Shown here: positions 1 to 8,106 of the stretch, in pieces | Position numbering within the stretch: the stretch's first letter is position 1 | How the letters are laid out: every line of letters begins with the position of its first letter | Source of the DNA: Vreelandella rituensis | GTDB taxonomy: Bacteria; Pseudomonadota; Gammaproteobacteria; Pseudomonadales; Halomonadaceae | Assembly: GCF_003336665.1 (NCBI RefSeq) | Contig: NZ_QPIJ01000010.1 | Span: forward strand, 49,145-91,883 | Length of the DNA stretch: 42,739 nt | Direction of reading: 5' to 3' | The notes under the pieces: model-generated | Database searches by the model: none | What the model saw: the letters and a program-made list of their open reading frames with translations, nothing else | What the model was told of the DNA's origin: nothing | Made by a program: the position numbers and the translations under genes

Positions 1-356
1 TGAGGGGTCTGCTGATGCCACAAGGCCTGGGTCTGCTCGAAGACGCGCTTGATGGGCTCCACCCCAAGCCTTTGACGTGCTTGCACCACGGCACTGGGCG
101 CGACGAAGGGGCGCTTGCCGGGCAGCATGATGTCGAGGTGATTGACGATCTGCCCCATCGGGATATGTCGAAAAAAGGCCATCCCGACCACGGCCCAGAC
201 GACCATGTCCAACGGCAGGCGACGCTTGCGCAGCGTGGCCACACCGGCTTCTTCAAGACAGGTGTCGATCAGTTCGGGAGAGAGTACCTCGGAGAGACTG
301 GAGAAATCGTCGGGTACCGCCTTGGCGATGGCATCAATGGCGTCGCTGAAATGCAT
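1..356 (-). CDS. IS4-family transposase, N-terminal part (truncated by window edge)
   Basis: The reading frame runs on the minus strand from ATG at 356 off the left edge, giving about 118 residues that begin MHFSDAIDAIAKAV. It contains the conserved N-terminal block of IS4 transposases: TLRKRRLPL, then VVGMA, NHLDIMLPG, RPFVAPSAVVQARQRLG. These segments match E. coli IS4 InsG closely as remembered. The DDE catalytic core would lie beyond the edge. The SD-like AAAGG lies about 4-8 nt before the ATG and is inside a perfect 16-bp inverted repeat that also covers the start codon. Whether the gene is intact cannot be judged here. Confidence 0.88.
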   Translation of the reverse strand, partial: MHFSDAIDAIAKAVPDDFSSLSEVLSPELIDTCLEEAGVATLRKRRLPLDMVVWAVVGMAFFRHIPMGQIVNHLDIMLPGKRPFVAPSAVVQARQRLGVEPIKRVFEQTQALWHQQTP

Positions 357-399
357 GAGACCTTTCCGTATCAGTTGCCTGACACGGAAAGGTCTCATG
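354..399 (-). promoter_or_regulatory. 16-bp inverted repeat covering the transposase RBS and start codon
   Basis: CATGAGACCTTTCCGT at 354-369 is a perfect inverted repeat of 384-399, with a 14-nt loop. In a minus-strand transcript the stem would bury both the AAAGG ribosome site and the ATG of the transposase. Several insertion sequences are known to use such a fold so that read-through transcripts entering from outside are not translated, while transcripts started inside the element lack the 5' arm. The repeat is seen directly; the role is inferred. Confidence 0.6.
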
Positions 400-437
400 A
401 TCAGCTTGTTGAAAATAGGCTTAACTGACTGGCATTA

Positions 438-459
438 CGGCATTTCGCCGGGGCTTTTT
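438..459 (+). terminator. Right half of an intrinsic terminator cut by the IS4 element
   Basis: From 438 the sequence reads CGGC-ATTTC-GCCG-GGGC-TTTTT. The loop ATTTC and the 3' arm GCCGGGGC plus T-run are complete, but the 5' arm keeps only its loop-proximal CGGC. The GCCC that should precede it is replaced by the IS end at 437. This suggests the element inserted into the 5' arm of a terminator belonging to a gene to the left. From 460 to 586 there is only the leader of the next gene. Confidence 0.55.
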
Positions 460-586
460 GTTGCGTAAAGCCAAGACTGTAAGGCGTAAAGCTGGGGAGC
501 CGTAACGGGAAGAGTGCCATTGGCTTCCTGTCGAAGGGATGCGACATGTTAGGATGGTCGATCTATTTTCGAAAAAGGGGTGAGTA

Positions 587-2158
587 ATGTCCCTCGAAGA
601 ACTGCATCTCAATCTGCGCAACCTGACCCCGGAAGACTACGAGCCGCTTAAGGCTCTGATGGACGCCGTCTATCATGACATCGGTGGCGCCTGGCCCAAA
701 CGCACCATCGACAAGCTGATTCAGGAGTTTCCCGACGGCCAGATCGCCATCGAAGACGAAGGCATGCTGATCGGCGTGGCCTTGACCGTGCAGGTGGATT
801 ACGACGATTTTTCCAATCCGCACAAGTACGATGACTTGATCGGCCACCGCGAAATCATCCTCAACGATGAGGATGGCGACGCCATGTATGGGCTGGATGT
901 GCTGATTCACCCCGATTATCGCGGCTATCGTCTCGGGCGCCGTTTATACGAAGCGCGCAAGGAGCTATGCCGTTCGCTGAACCTGCGTGCAATTCTTGCC
1001 GGAGGACGGATTCCCGGCTATCACGAGCATTCCGATTCACTTTCCCCCGCCGAGTACATAGAGAAAGTCTCGCGCAAAGAAATCTACGACCCGATTCTCT
1101 CCTTCCAACTGGCCAACGGCTTTCAGGTCAAGCGCTTGTTGCACAAGTATCTGCCGGAAGATGAACAGTCACGGGGCTATGCAACCCTGCTCGAGTGGAA
1201 CAACATTCTGTTTGAACCCGCCGAAAGCGTGCTGGACACCCGCCCCACTCAGGTGCGCGTGGGTGCGGTGCAGTGGCAGATGCGTGAGTTCGCTTCGGTC
1301 GAAGCGGCACTGCAACAGATTGAATACTTCGTCGATGCCCTGTCCGATTACCAGAGCGACTTCGCCGTTTTCCCGGAGCTGTTCAACGCCCCGCTGATGG
1401 GCCTCCAAGATCGTGCCGCCCAGCAGGATCAACTGGGGGCCATCCGTTTTCTGGCCGGTTTCACCGAACGCTTCAAGACCGAGCTTTCACGCATGGCGGT
1501 CTCCTACAACATCAACATTATCGGCGGCTCGATGATCGAGGTGGGCAAAGATGACCGCCTCTACAATATCGCTTACCTGTTCCATCGCGACGGTAACGTT
1601 GAACGCCAAGCCAAGTTGCATATCACCCCGCAAGAACGCCGCGACTGGGTGATCGAAGGCGGCGATGAGCTGAGAGTCTTCGATACCGACGCCGGGCGCG
1701 TGGGAATTACCATCTGTTACGACGTGGAATTCCCCGAGCTCGGCCGCCTGCTCGCCGACCAGGACATGGACATCCTGTTCGTGCCGTTCTGGACCGACAC
1801 CAAGAACGGCTATCTGCGCGTGCGCCACTGCGCCCAGGCGCGTGCCATTGAAAATGAATGTTACGTGGTGCTGTGCGGCAGCGTGGGCAACTTGCCGTCA
1901 ATCGAAAATCTGGACATCCAGTACGCACAATCGGCGGTATTTTCGCCGTCGGATTTCGCTTTTCCCCACGATGCGGTACTCGCGGAAACCACACCCAACA
2001 CCGAGATGATCTTCTTCTCGGATCTGGACCTCACCCGCCTGACCGTGGTGCGGGCCGAAGGCTCGGTGACCAACCTGAAGGACCGCCGCAAGGACCTGTT
2101 CGATCTGCGCTGGCGTGACTGGTCGTGGAAGTCCGGGGCCAATCTCGACGACCAGTAA
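587..2158 (+). CDS. GNAT acetyltransferase-nitrilase (carbon-nitrogen hydrolase) fusion protein
   Basis: The 523-residue protein has two domains. Residues about 10-200 form a GNAT N-acetyltransferase with the acetyl-CoA-binding signature HPDYRGYRLGRRLYEARKEL near 108-127. Residues about 222-500 form a nitrilase-superfamily hydrolase with a complete Glu-Lys-Cys triad: E264 in FPELF, K343 in AKLHITPQE and C377 in ITICYDVEFPE. This architecture is widespread in bacteria (B. subtilis YhcX type) but the substrate is not established. An amidase acting on an acylated or acyl-accepting metabolite is the usual guess. The start is supported by AAGGGGTGAGTA before the ATG. It is cytoplasmic and stands alone between the IS4 end and a convergent repair gene. 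Confidence 0.9.
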   Translation: MSLEELHLNLRNLTPEDYEPLKALMDAVYHDIGGAWPKRTIDKLIQEFPDGQIAIEDEGMLIGVALTVQVDYDDFSNPHKYDDLIGHREIILNDEDGDAMYGLDVLIHPDYRGYRLGRRLYEARKELCRSLNLRAILAGGRIPGYHEHSDSLSPAEYIEKVSRKEIYDPILSFQLANGFQVKRLLHKYLPEDEQSRGYATLLEWNNILFEPAESVLDTRPTQVRVGAVQWQMREFASVEAALQQIEYFVDALSDYQSDFAVFPELFNAPLMGLQDRAAQQDQLGAIRFLAGFTERFKTELSRMAVSYNINIIGGSMIEVGKDDRLYNIAYLFHRDGNVERQAKLHITPQERRDWVIEGGDELRVFDTDAGRVGITICYDVEFPELGRLLADQDMDILFVPFWTDTKNGYLRVRHCAQARAIENECYVVLCGSVGNLPSIENLDIQYAQSAVFSPSDFAFPHDAVLAETTPNTEMIFFSDLDLTRLTVVRAEGSVTNLKDRRKDLFDLRWRDWSWKSGANLDDQ

Positions 2159-2187
2159 GACGACCAATAGATAGCCGTCACTCAAGG

Positions 2188-2484
2188 CTAAGGCCAGAAT
2201 AGATGCGTGGGGATGCGGCGCTGGGCATCGACCACAACGCCCTCCTCGCGCAGTTTTTCCATCTGACATTGCGCGCCGCCATGATCCGCCACGCGGCGTG
2301 TCGCCGACACCACTCGATGCCATGGCAGCGTATGGCCCTCGGGTAGTTGACGCATCGCCGTTCCCACCATCCGCGGTGTGGCGCCCTCGGTCATTGCCGC
2401 AATGCGTCCGTAGGTCGTCACCCGTCCCGCTGGAATCTGATCGACAATCGTATAAATCTGCTCAAGCAGGTCAGGGCGCGACAT
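2188..2484 (-). CDS. atl: Alkyltransferase-like (ATL) DNA-lesion-binding protein, MGMT-related
   Basis: This 98-residue protein has the fold of the DNA-binding domain of O6-alkylguanine-DNA alkyltransferase, with QIPAGRVTTYGRIA near 16-30. The reactive-site motif PCHR is PWHR (W55), so it cannot accept an alkyl group. That is the defining feature of ATL proteins, which flip O6-alkylguanine and pass the lesion to nucleotide excision repair. I chose ATG at 2484 (MSRPDLLEQ) because AGGAG lies 7 nt upstream; an in-frame ATG one codon earlier and a longer extension lack good spacing. It ends 29 bp after the convergent GNAT-nitrilase gene and lies downstream of the LysR gene on the same strand. Confidence 0.88.
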   Translation of the reverse strand: MSRPDLLEQIYTIVDQIPAGRVTTYGRIAAMTEGATPRMVGTAMRQLPEGHTLPWHRVVSATRRVADHGGAQCQMEKLREEGVVVDAQRRIPTHLFWP

Positions 2485-2518
2485 CATTGCTCTCCTCGCA
2501 TTTCGTTTATTGCATTCC

Positions 2519-3385
2519 TCATGACAAATCATGACACAGCCACTGCCATAGCTTCTGCGCCTCGTCGCTCACGTGACGGCGGCTAGGGCGCACCAGCCAA
2601 AAGCCCTCGTCGCTGGGCAACGGCAGATCGAACGGCGCGACCAGGTCAGCGCGCTGCTGCAAAAGCCGTCGGTGCGTTAACGCGACACCGCCGCCCTGCG
2701 CCGCGAGAGCCAGGGTCATCACCTGATTGTCGCAGGTCAGCGCAAAACAATGCTGTTCCACCTCAGCCACTTCCGCTTGCGCGAGCCACGCAGCCCAGCC
2801 GCTGCCAAACCCCACCGCATGAATCAGCGTATGCCCCGCCAAGGCTTCCGGCGTGGGCAGCTTATCGGCAAGCGCAGGTGAGCAGACAGGCAATAGCGAC
2901 TCCGCCCCCAGCGAGCGCATCTCCACCCCCGACCAGTCGCCACGACCGTAGCGAATCTCGATGTCCGTGCCTTCCGGGCCAAAGTCATCCGGCCAGATCG
3001 CGCTGACGGTGCGAATCGCCACCTGTGGCACCTGGCGATGAAAGGCCACCAGACGCGGCGCCAGCCACGCCTGTTGAATCACCGGTGTTGCGCGTAGCGT
3101 CACCGGCTGGCCGCTGGTATGTCCGAACACTTCCGAGGTGCCTTCCTGCAGGCGCGCAAAGGCATCGTGAATACTCGGTAGCCACGCCTGCCCGGCAGGG
3201 GTTAGCGACAGGCTACGAGGATGACGAACGAACAGCTTTTGTCCCAGGCGATCCTCCAGCAATCGAATACGCTGACTGATGGCCGCTTGTGTCACGCCAA
3301 GTTCGTGTCCGGCGGCGGTAAAGCTCAACGTTCGCGCCGCCGCTTCAAATGCCTGGAGCCATATCAAGGGCGGAAGACTGTTCAT
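2519..3385 (-). CDS. LysR-family transcriptional regulator (GcvA-like)
   Basis: The 288-residue protein starts PLIWLQAFEAAARTLSFTAAG and carries the LysR winged helix-turn-helix at about 5-65 (ELGVTQAAISQRIRLLEDRLG). The effector domain follows, with GcvA-type features such as RYGRGDW and a C-terminal WLVRPSR. It is divergent from the gamma-butyrobetaine-dioxygenase-like gene at 3549 with about 160 bp between starts, the usual layout for a LysR regulator and its target operon. The intergenic region contains the short inverted repeat AAGCTGAGCTT at 3401-3411, a possible half of a binding site. A carnitine- or butyrobetaine-related effector is inferred from position only. Confidence 0.9.
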   Translation of the reverse strand: MNSLPPLIWLQAFEAAARTLSFTAAGHELGVTQAAISQRIRLLEDRLGQKLFVRHPRSLSLTPAGQAWLPSIHDAFARLQEGTSEVFGHTSGQPVTLRATPVIQQAWLAPRLVAFHRQVPQVAIRTVSAIWPDDFGPEGTDIEIRYGRGDWSGVEMRSLGAESLLPVCSPALADKLPTPEALAGHTLIHAVGFGSGWAAWLAQAEVAEVEQHCFALTCDNQVMTLALAAQGGGVALTHRRLLQQRADLVAPFDLPLPSDEGFWLVRPSRRHVSDEAQKLWQWLCHDLS

Positions 3386-3548
3386 GGAAAACCTACCTAT
3401 AAGCTGAGCTTGGCCTTAGCTGCCAGATTGATTGTTTGTCACCACCTCTGCCAATCCGCATCCTAGTCATCACACTGCGGCGGCGTGCCAACATAACCGA
3501 CCTTTTTGGGATCACCTCTCCTGGGTCGATCTCACTCGGAGAGAAGCA

Positions 3549-4712
3549 ATGAACAGCGTGGCGACATCTGGCGCTCCTGACATGCAGGAGCTATTCCCCT
3601 ATGCCGACGGCCCCCGCTTGGCCTCAGCGGCACCCGACACAGGCAGCATCCAGCTAAGCTGGCAAAACGGCGATACCACCCAGCTCCCCTGGCTATGGCT
3701 GCGCGATCATTGCGCCTGCGCCGAGTGCCGTCATCCGCAAACCCGTGAGCGGCTGTATATCCCGCTGGCACCGATTGCGGACGCCCCTGAAATGAACGTG
3801 ATCGACGGCCATTTGCGGTTAACCTGGGCCGACGGCCACCGCAGCGTCTTTCATGGCGGCTGGCTTCACCAACGCCGTCCGGAAGTCGCGCTGCCGAACG
3901 TGCTGCCGGAAGCTAGCGCCTGGCGCGACCACTTTACGCCTGAACGCATCGAGCATGCGGCTTTTCTGACCGAGAAAGGCGAGCAAGCCTGGCTCACTGC
4001 GATACTGCGTGACGGCTTGGCGCTGCTCACCGACGGGCCGCTTGTAGAGGAAGAAGTGAGCCGTCTGGCGGAAAAAATCGGCCCCCAACGTGCCACCAAT
4101 TTCGGTGCCCGTTTTGATGTACGCTCCAAACCCAATCCCAACAACGCCGCCTATACGGCGGTGGGCTTGGCGCTGCACATTGATTTGCCCAATTGGCATC
4201 ACCCGCCGGATATTCAGCTGCTCTACTGCCTGCAAAACGGCGCAAGCGGCGGCGAATCGCTGTTTGCCGATGGCGTTCGCGTGGTCGAAGCCTTGCGCGC
4301 CCAGGATCCGAGCGCGCTGCGAACCCTGAGCGAAACGCCGATCGACTTTCGTTTTCAGGACGAGACCCACGATATCGCCGTGCGAGCCCCGCTGATTGAC
4401 CTCAACGCCGACGGCAGCCTACGCGAGCTGCGCTTCAACAACTGGATTCGCGATACCCTGCACCTGCCCGTCGAGCAAATGAATGCCTGGTACCACGCTT
4501 ATCGCACGCTCTGGGCGCTATTTCACAGCGATGAGCACCAGCTGGAGTTCACCCTGGAGCCCGGGCAAATGGTCGCCTTCGACAACCGCCGCGTGCTCCA
4601 CGGCAGGCGCGCCTTCGACCCCAACAGCGGCCCGCGTCACCTCCAGGGTACCTACCTCGATCGCGACATGCTTGAGTCACGGTTACGGGTACTCGCTCGC
4701 CAACTTCATTGA
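3549..4712 (+). CDS. Gamma-butyrobetaine dioxygenase-like 2-oxoglutarate/Fe(II) oxygenase
   Basis: The 387-residue protein has the BBOX layout. An N-terminal DUF971-type zinc domain carries LRDHCACAECRH (C55, C57, C60, H62), followed by a TauD-like double-stranded beta-helix domain with the iron triad H210, D212 (LHIDLPNW) and H351 (RRVLHGRR). Both length and triad spacing match human BBOX1 (H202, D204, H347). The family hydroxylates gamma-butyrobetaine to L-carnitine using 2-oxoglutarate and O2; a related trimethylammonium substrate is possible. The start at 3549 has GGAGAG 6 nt upstream; an upstream in-frame extension has no support. It is followed 37 bp later by a quaternary-amine binding protein, probably in one transcript. 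Confidence 0.88.
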   Translation: MNSVATSGAPDMQELFPYADGPRLASAAPDTGSIQLSWQNGDTTQLPWLWLRDHCACAECRHPQTRERLYIPLAPIADAPEMNVIDGHLRLTWADGHRSVFHGGWLHQRRPEVALPNVLPEASAWRDHFTPERIEHAAFLTEKGEQAWLTAILRDGLALLTDGPLVEEEVSRLAEKIGPQRATNFGARFDVRSKPNPNNAAYTAVGLALHIDLPNWHHPPDIQLLYCLQNGASGGESLFADGVRVVEALRAQDPSALRTLSETPIDFRFQDETHDIAVRAPLIDLNADGSLRELRFNNWIRDTLHLPVEQMNAWYHAYRTLWALFHSDEHQLEFTLEPGQMVAFDNRRVLHGRRAFDPNSGPRHLQGTYLDRDMLESRLRVLARQLH

Positions 4713-4749
4713 TCACGCCCCATTATAACGACGACGCAAGGAGAGACAC

Positions 4750-5691
4750 ATGCAACATTCCCTGACGAAAACCACTTTAGCCGTAGCGCTGAGCGCCGCT
4801 GGCTTGAGCATGGCCAGCGCTTACGGCGACGATACCACCCTTGATTTCGGCGTACCGGCCTGGCCCGGCATTACCGTCAAGACCGCCATTGCCGAACAGC
4901 TGTTGACTCCTTTGGGCTACGACACACGCCTGCACGAGATTGGCCTGCAGGTGATCTATCAAGGCATGGAAAGCGGTGATATCGACGTTTTCCTGGGCGC
5001 CTGGCTGCCCGCCCAGCGCGAAATGTTCTATCCACGCCAGGAGTCCGGGGTCATCCGCGATGCGGGGAGTAATGTAGAGGGCGCGCAGATGACCCTCGCG
5101 GTACCGGCATATATCTACGAAGCGGGCATGCAAAGCTTCGCTGACCTGGATGCCAACCGTGACCTTTTTGACGCTCAGATTCACGGCTTTGGTGCAGGCT
5201 CCGCCGCCAGCGAAATTTTACACGGCGCTATCGACAACGACGTCTGGGGCCTGGGCGACTGGAGTCTCGTCGATACCAGCGAAGTCGGTATGCTGTCCGC
5301 CGCGCAAGATGCGATTTCGCGCGAAGAACCGATCGTCTGGGTCGGCTGGACACCACACTGGATGAACCTTGAGCTACCCATGCGCTATCTGGACGACCCG
5401 AAAAACCTGTTCGGCGAGAACAACGGCGAGAGCGACGTTTTGACGGTAATGCGCAGCGAGTTTGCCGATGAGCACCCTAACCTGGAAGCATTTTTTGAAG
5501 GCTTCGCGTTTACTGCCGAAGAACAGAGCTGGATGATCAAGCAGTTCGGCCAGGAGGAGCGAGATTCAGACACTGTGGCCAACGAATGGATTCGCGACAA
5601 TCTCGACCAGGTCGAAGCGATGCTCGATGGCGTCACCAGCCGTGACGGTCGGCCCGCCTGGCCGGTGGTTCAGGCGGCGCTCACTGACTGA
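4750..5691 (+). CDS. Glycine betaine/carnitine/choline-type ABC transporter substrate-binding protein
   Basis: The 313-residue secreted protein has a signal peptide (MQHSLTKTTLAVALSAAGLSMASA, cut near 24). The mature part has the OpuAC fold: FGVPAWPGITVKTAIAEQLL, ESGDIDVFLGAWLPAQ and VWVGWTPHWMN, with the Trp-rich cage typical of trimethylammonium binding. It resembles the CaiX/CbcX orphan binding proteins of Pseudomonas, which share a permease encoded elsewhere; no permease or ATPase lies next to it. Together with the upstream dioxygenase and divergent LysR it suggests uptake of gamma-butyrobetaine or carnitine. AAGGAGAGACAC precedes the ATG. It lacks an obvious terminator. Confidence 0.9.
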   Translation: MQHSLTKTTLAVALSAAGLSMASAYGDDTTLDFGVPAWPGITVKTAIAEQLLTPLGYDTRLHEIGLQVIYQGMESGDIDVFLGAWLPAQREMFYPRQESGVIRDAGSNVEGAQMTLAVPAYIYEAGMQSFADLDANRDLFDAQIHGFGAGSAASEILHGAIDNDVWGLGDWSLVDTSEVGMLSAAQDAISREEPIVWVGWTPHWMNLELPMRYLDDPKNLFGENNGESDVLTVMRSEFADEHPNLEAFFEGFAFTAEEQSWMIKQFGQEERDSDTVANEWIRDNLDQVEAMLDGVTSRDGRPAWPVVQAALTD

Positions 5692-5765
5692 GTAGACTAA
5701 ATAACCCTGCTGTCAAACCTGATCCATAACGCCAAGCGTCCAGACTATTGAGGAAAGCGCCAGCT

Positions 5766-5787
5766 CAGGATACGTTAGCGTATCCTG
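5766..5787 (+). promoter_or_regulatory. 9-bp perfect inverted repeat abutting a start codon
   Basis: CAGGATACG-TTAG-CGTATCCTG forms a perfect 9-bp stem with a 4-nt loop, and its last base directly precedes the ATG at 5788. There is no T-run, so it is not a standard intrinsic terminator. It could be an operator or an RNA hairpin affecting translation of the TVP38 gene. It also argues that the real start may be the in-frame ATG at 5821. Confidence 0.45.
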
Positions 5788-6510
5788 ATGGCTTCGGCTG
5801 CGCGTATAGGCGTCATTCTCATGCAAGGCAGATTGATTAAGGTGATCGTTGGAGGGCTGACGCTTTTGCTGTTGGGGGCCATGTGGCAATGGCTGAATGC
5901 CAATGACTTTCTCACTGCTCAACATCTGGCGGAGCTTGCAAGTCGACTTGCCCGGTGGCGCCAAGCGCCTTGGATGTTTATGTTGGTCATGTTCATCTAT
6001 GCCGGCGCCTTGTTGGTAATGCTGCCACTAAGCTTGCTGGTGGTGGGAACCGGTCTACTTTTTGGTCCAACCTGGGGGTTTGGCTACGCCCTGCTGGGTA
6101 CGCTGGCGTCCTCGGCGGTTTCCTACTGGGTGGGCCGTTGGCTGGGGCGCGACGCCTTGCTGCATTATGGCGGCCGCCATTTACGGGGTATGTCACGCTA
6201 TTTATCGCGGCGCGGCATTCGCACCATGATCGTGATCAACCTGTTGCCGTTGGCGCCTTTTACCCTGACCAACATGATGGCCGGCGCCTTTCATCTGAAA
6301 TTTCGCGCTTACATGATCGGTTCCACCCTGGGCATTGTGCCGGGCCTGGCGGCTCTCATGCTACTGAGCAGCCAGCTTGAAGCGCTTCTTACCGCTGAAA
6401 ACCGTTTCGAACTGGGGCTGGCCGTGGGCGGTCTGGCGCTGGCCGTGGTGGCGATGTGGGGCCTGAACCGTTACGCCGCTCGTCGTCGTCAACGGCGATT
6501 GCGTCATTGA
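5788..6510 (+). CDS. TVP38/TMEM64 (DedA-like, VTT-domain) inner-membrane protein
   Basis: The protein is 240 residues (229 if it starts at ATG 5821, which removes MASAARIGVIL). It has the VTT-domain pattern: an N-terminal hydrophobic helix, an internal reentrant region with LLVVGTGLLFGPTWGFGYALLGTLASSAVSYWVGRWLGRD, the conserved basic turn RRGIRTMIVINLLPLAPFTLTNMMAG, and a C-terminal helix followed by RRRQRRLRH. Family members are membrane proteins linked to lipid scrambling or transport; no exact role is known for this one. Neither candidate start has a convincing ribosome site. It converges on the glycosyltransferase gene with 22 bp between stops. Confidence 0.85.
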   Translation: MASAARIGVILMQGRLIKVIVGGLTLLLLGAMWQWLNANDFLTAQHLAELASRLARWRQAPWMFMLVMFIYAGALLVMLPLSLLVVGTGLLFGPTWGFGYALLGTLASSAVSYWVGRWLGRDALLHYGGRHLRGMSRYLSRRGIRTMIVINLLPLAPFTLTNMMAGAFHLKFRAYMIGSTLGIVPGLAALMLLSSQLEALLTAENRFELGLAVGGLALAVVAMWGLNRYAARRRQRRLRH

Positions 6511-6532
6511 GATGGTTGGGGAGGCCAGCCGA

Positions 6533-7846
6533 CTACTTGCGAAAGGTTTCCGGCGTCTTGGAAGGCGCCAGCAGGTCGCTTTCGGGCTTGTCCTGAAACA
6601 CCAGGCGCAGTACTCGCCCACGGTGGCAAAGCAGTTGCCACTCCGCTTCCAACCGGCCCCGCACCCGCCCCCAGGCATCAGTATCGACATGCTGATGGGT
6701 GGTGTTCTCCGTAGCGATCACCTCTCGGTAGACGTCCAGGCAGCGCGCCGCACAGCAGGCTTCATCAAAACCTTGTGCGGTGTTCAGCGCGCCCTGGCGC
6801 AACATTTCACGCGAGGCTTTTTCGCTCATGCCGGCGAGCACTTCACACAGCGCACCTGCGTCGTCGCTGGGTAGAAGCCAACCGTTTCGGCCTTGCTCCA
6901 CCACTTCACGTACCCCGGGTGCATCGATGGCGGCGACCGGCAACCCGGCAGCCATCGCCTCGACCAACACCATTCCCTGGGTCTCGCTATGCGAGGCAAA
7001 GGCGAAAACATTCATGCCATGGTAGGCATCGATCAGGGTCTGGCCGTGCAATTTACCGGTGAAATGAAAGCGTTCGACCACTGAAGCCTCGGTGGCCGCA
7101 CGTTGCATGGCTGGGCGTGCATCGCCTTCCCCCACCACCAGAAAGTGGGTCTCCGGCTGTTTGCGCAGCAATTGCACAATGGCCTCGGTCAGAAAAGGCA
7201 GGTTTTTTTCGTTCGCCAGCCTGCCCACATGCCCGACCACATAAGCCTTTGCTGGAATCTTGTATCGTCGGCGAAACCCGGCGCCATCTCCCTGCGAGAA
7301 GCGCTGCGTATCGACGCCACTGGGCACCACATGCACCGCTGGGTTTGCCCCACGCCTGCGCAATAAATCCCTGATACTCTCGCTGGGTGCGATAACCGCA
7401 TCGCATAGGTGGGTGTATTCCGTAGATAACGCCACAGCGAATCGCTGCATGCGCGGTGAATCCCCAGGCACGTAATGGGTGTAGTGTTCGTAAAGCGTAT
7501 GATGAGTGAATACCAGCGGCAAGCCGTAGGTCTCGGCTGTTCGCGCCGCGGTATCACCCAACAGGAAGGGATGATGGGAATGCACGATATCGGGGTCGAA
7601 TGTTTCTATCGCCTCGTAAAGCTGGCCGGGAATCGGCACCGGCAGTGAAAAATCACTGCCGTTGAAATGCTGAACCGCTGCCACTCGAATCACGTCGGAC
7701 TCATGCCTCGGCTGCCCGGTCATCTTGGGCGCCACCACCAATACTTGATGCCCCAGCGCCTGAAGGCGAGATTTAAGCCGCTTGACCGACTCACTGACGC
7801 CACCCACGATTGGACAATATGTATTGGTAAACATGAGTATGTTCAA
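6533..7846 (-). CDS. GT4-family glycosyltransferase
   Basis: The 437-residue GT-B enzyme begins NILMFTNTYCPIVGGVSESV. It has the donor-site signatures VVGHVGRLANEKN, LVVGEGDARP and the EX7E motif in SHSETQGMVLVEAMAAGLPV. Family 4 enzymes of this type glycosylate lipids or polysaccharides with retention of configuration; the closest look is to diacylglycerol glucosyltransferases, but the acceptor is not readable from sequence. I chose a TTG start at 7846 because AGGGAG lies 7 nt upstream and the protein then begins exactly at the conserved first strand. The ATG at 7879 and longer extensions have poor ribosome sites. Confidence 0.88.
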   Translation of the reverse strand: MNILMFTNTYCPIVGGVSESVKRLKSRLQALGHQVLVVAPKMTGQPRHESDVIRVAAVQHFNGSDFSLPVPIPGQLYEAIETFDPDIVHSHHPFLLGDTAARTAETYGLPLVFTHHTLYEHYTHYVPGDSPRMQRFAVALSTEYTHLCDAVIAPSESIRDLLRRRGANPAVHVVPSGVDTQRFSQGDGAGFRRRYKIPAKAYVVGHVGRLANEKNLPFLTEAIVQLLRKQPETHFLVVGEGDARPAMQRAATEASVVERFHFTGKLHGQTLIDAYHGMNVFAFASHSETQGMVLVEAMAAGLPVAAIDAPGVREVVEQGRNGWLLPSDDAGALCEVLAGMSEKASREMLRQGALNTAQGFDEACCAARCLDVYREVIATENTTHQHVDTDAWGRVRGRLEAEWQLLCHRGRVLRLVFQDKPESDLLAPSKTPETFRK

Positions 7847-8071
7847 ACGATTGGCTCCCTGGTTGTCGCTTTTTCCCATCCTTATCGCCCAACACTTGCG
7901 TGCCCGACGATGAAGGGTGACTATCCTGATTACCATATTCAAGATAGGCGATAAAAGAATCAAAGACATTGACACCCACCACCATTACCTGACATCCGCC
8001 ACTCAAAACACACAAGGAGGAGTGGGAAAGGCGGTAGCCAAGGCGTACTGACGTACATTGCGCTATCCCTG

Positions 8072-8088
8072 CCCGGCCAAGAGCCGGG
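8072..8088. other. Short GC-rich hairpin between divergent genes
   Basis: CCCGGC-CAAGA-GCCGGG is a perfect 6-bp stem 18 bp before the small membrane-protein gene at 8107. No T-run follows it. It may shape the leader RNA; nothing stronger can be said. The rest of the region 7847-8106 shows only a purine-rich AAGGAGGAG near 8010 with no convincing gene after it. Confidence 0.25.
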
Positions 8089-8106
8089 AGTATCCCGCGT
8101 AAATCG

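Larger units (their letters stand above)
1..437 (-). mobile_element. IS4-group insertion sequence, one end (continues past the left edge)
   Basis: The minus strand starts at 437 with TAATGCCAGTCAGTTAAG, which closely resembles the 18-bp terminal repeat of E. coli IS4 as I remember it (TAATGCCGATCAGTTAAG). About 80 bp further in lies the transposase start. The element therefore ends at 437 and host DNA begins at 438. The other end is outside the window, so the target duplication (10-13 bp in this group) cannot be checked. The host side begins in the loop-proximal stem of what looks like an intrinsic terminator. The match to the repeat is from memory, but the repeat, the transposase and their spacing agree with each other. 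Confidence 0.85.

Noticed and set aside
2188..2484. Active O6-methylguanine-DNA methyltransferase
   Set aside because: The acceptor Cys of PCHR is Trp, so methyl transfer is not possible; it was called ATL instead.
8005..8050. Leader peptide after the strong AAGGAGGAG near 8010
   Set aside because: The only short frame there starts too close to the SD and gives about nine ordinary codons with no link to a downstream gene.
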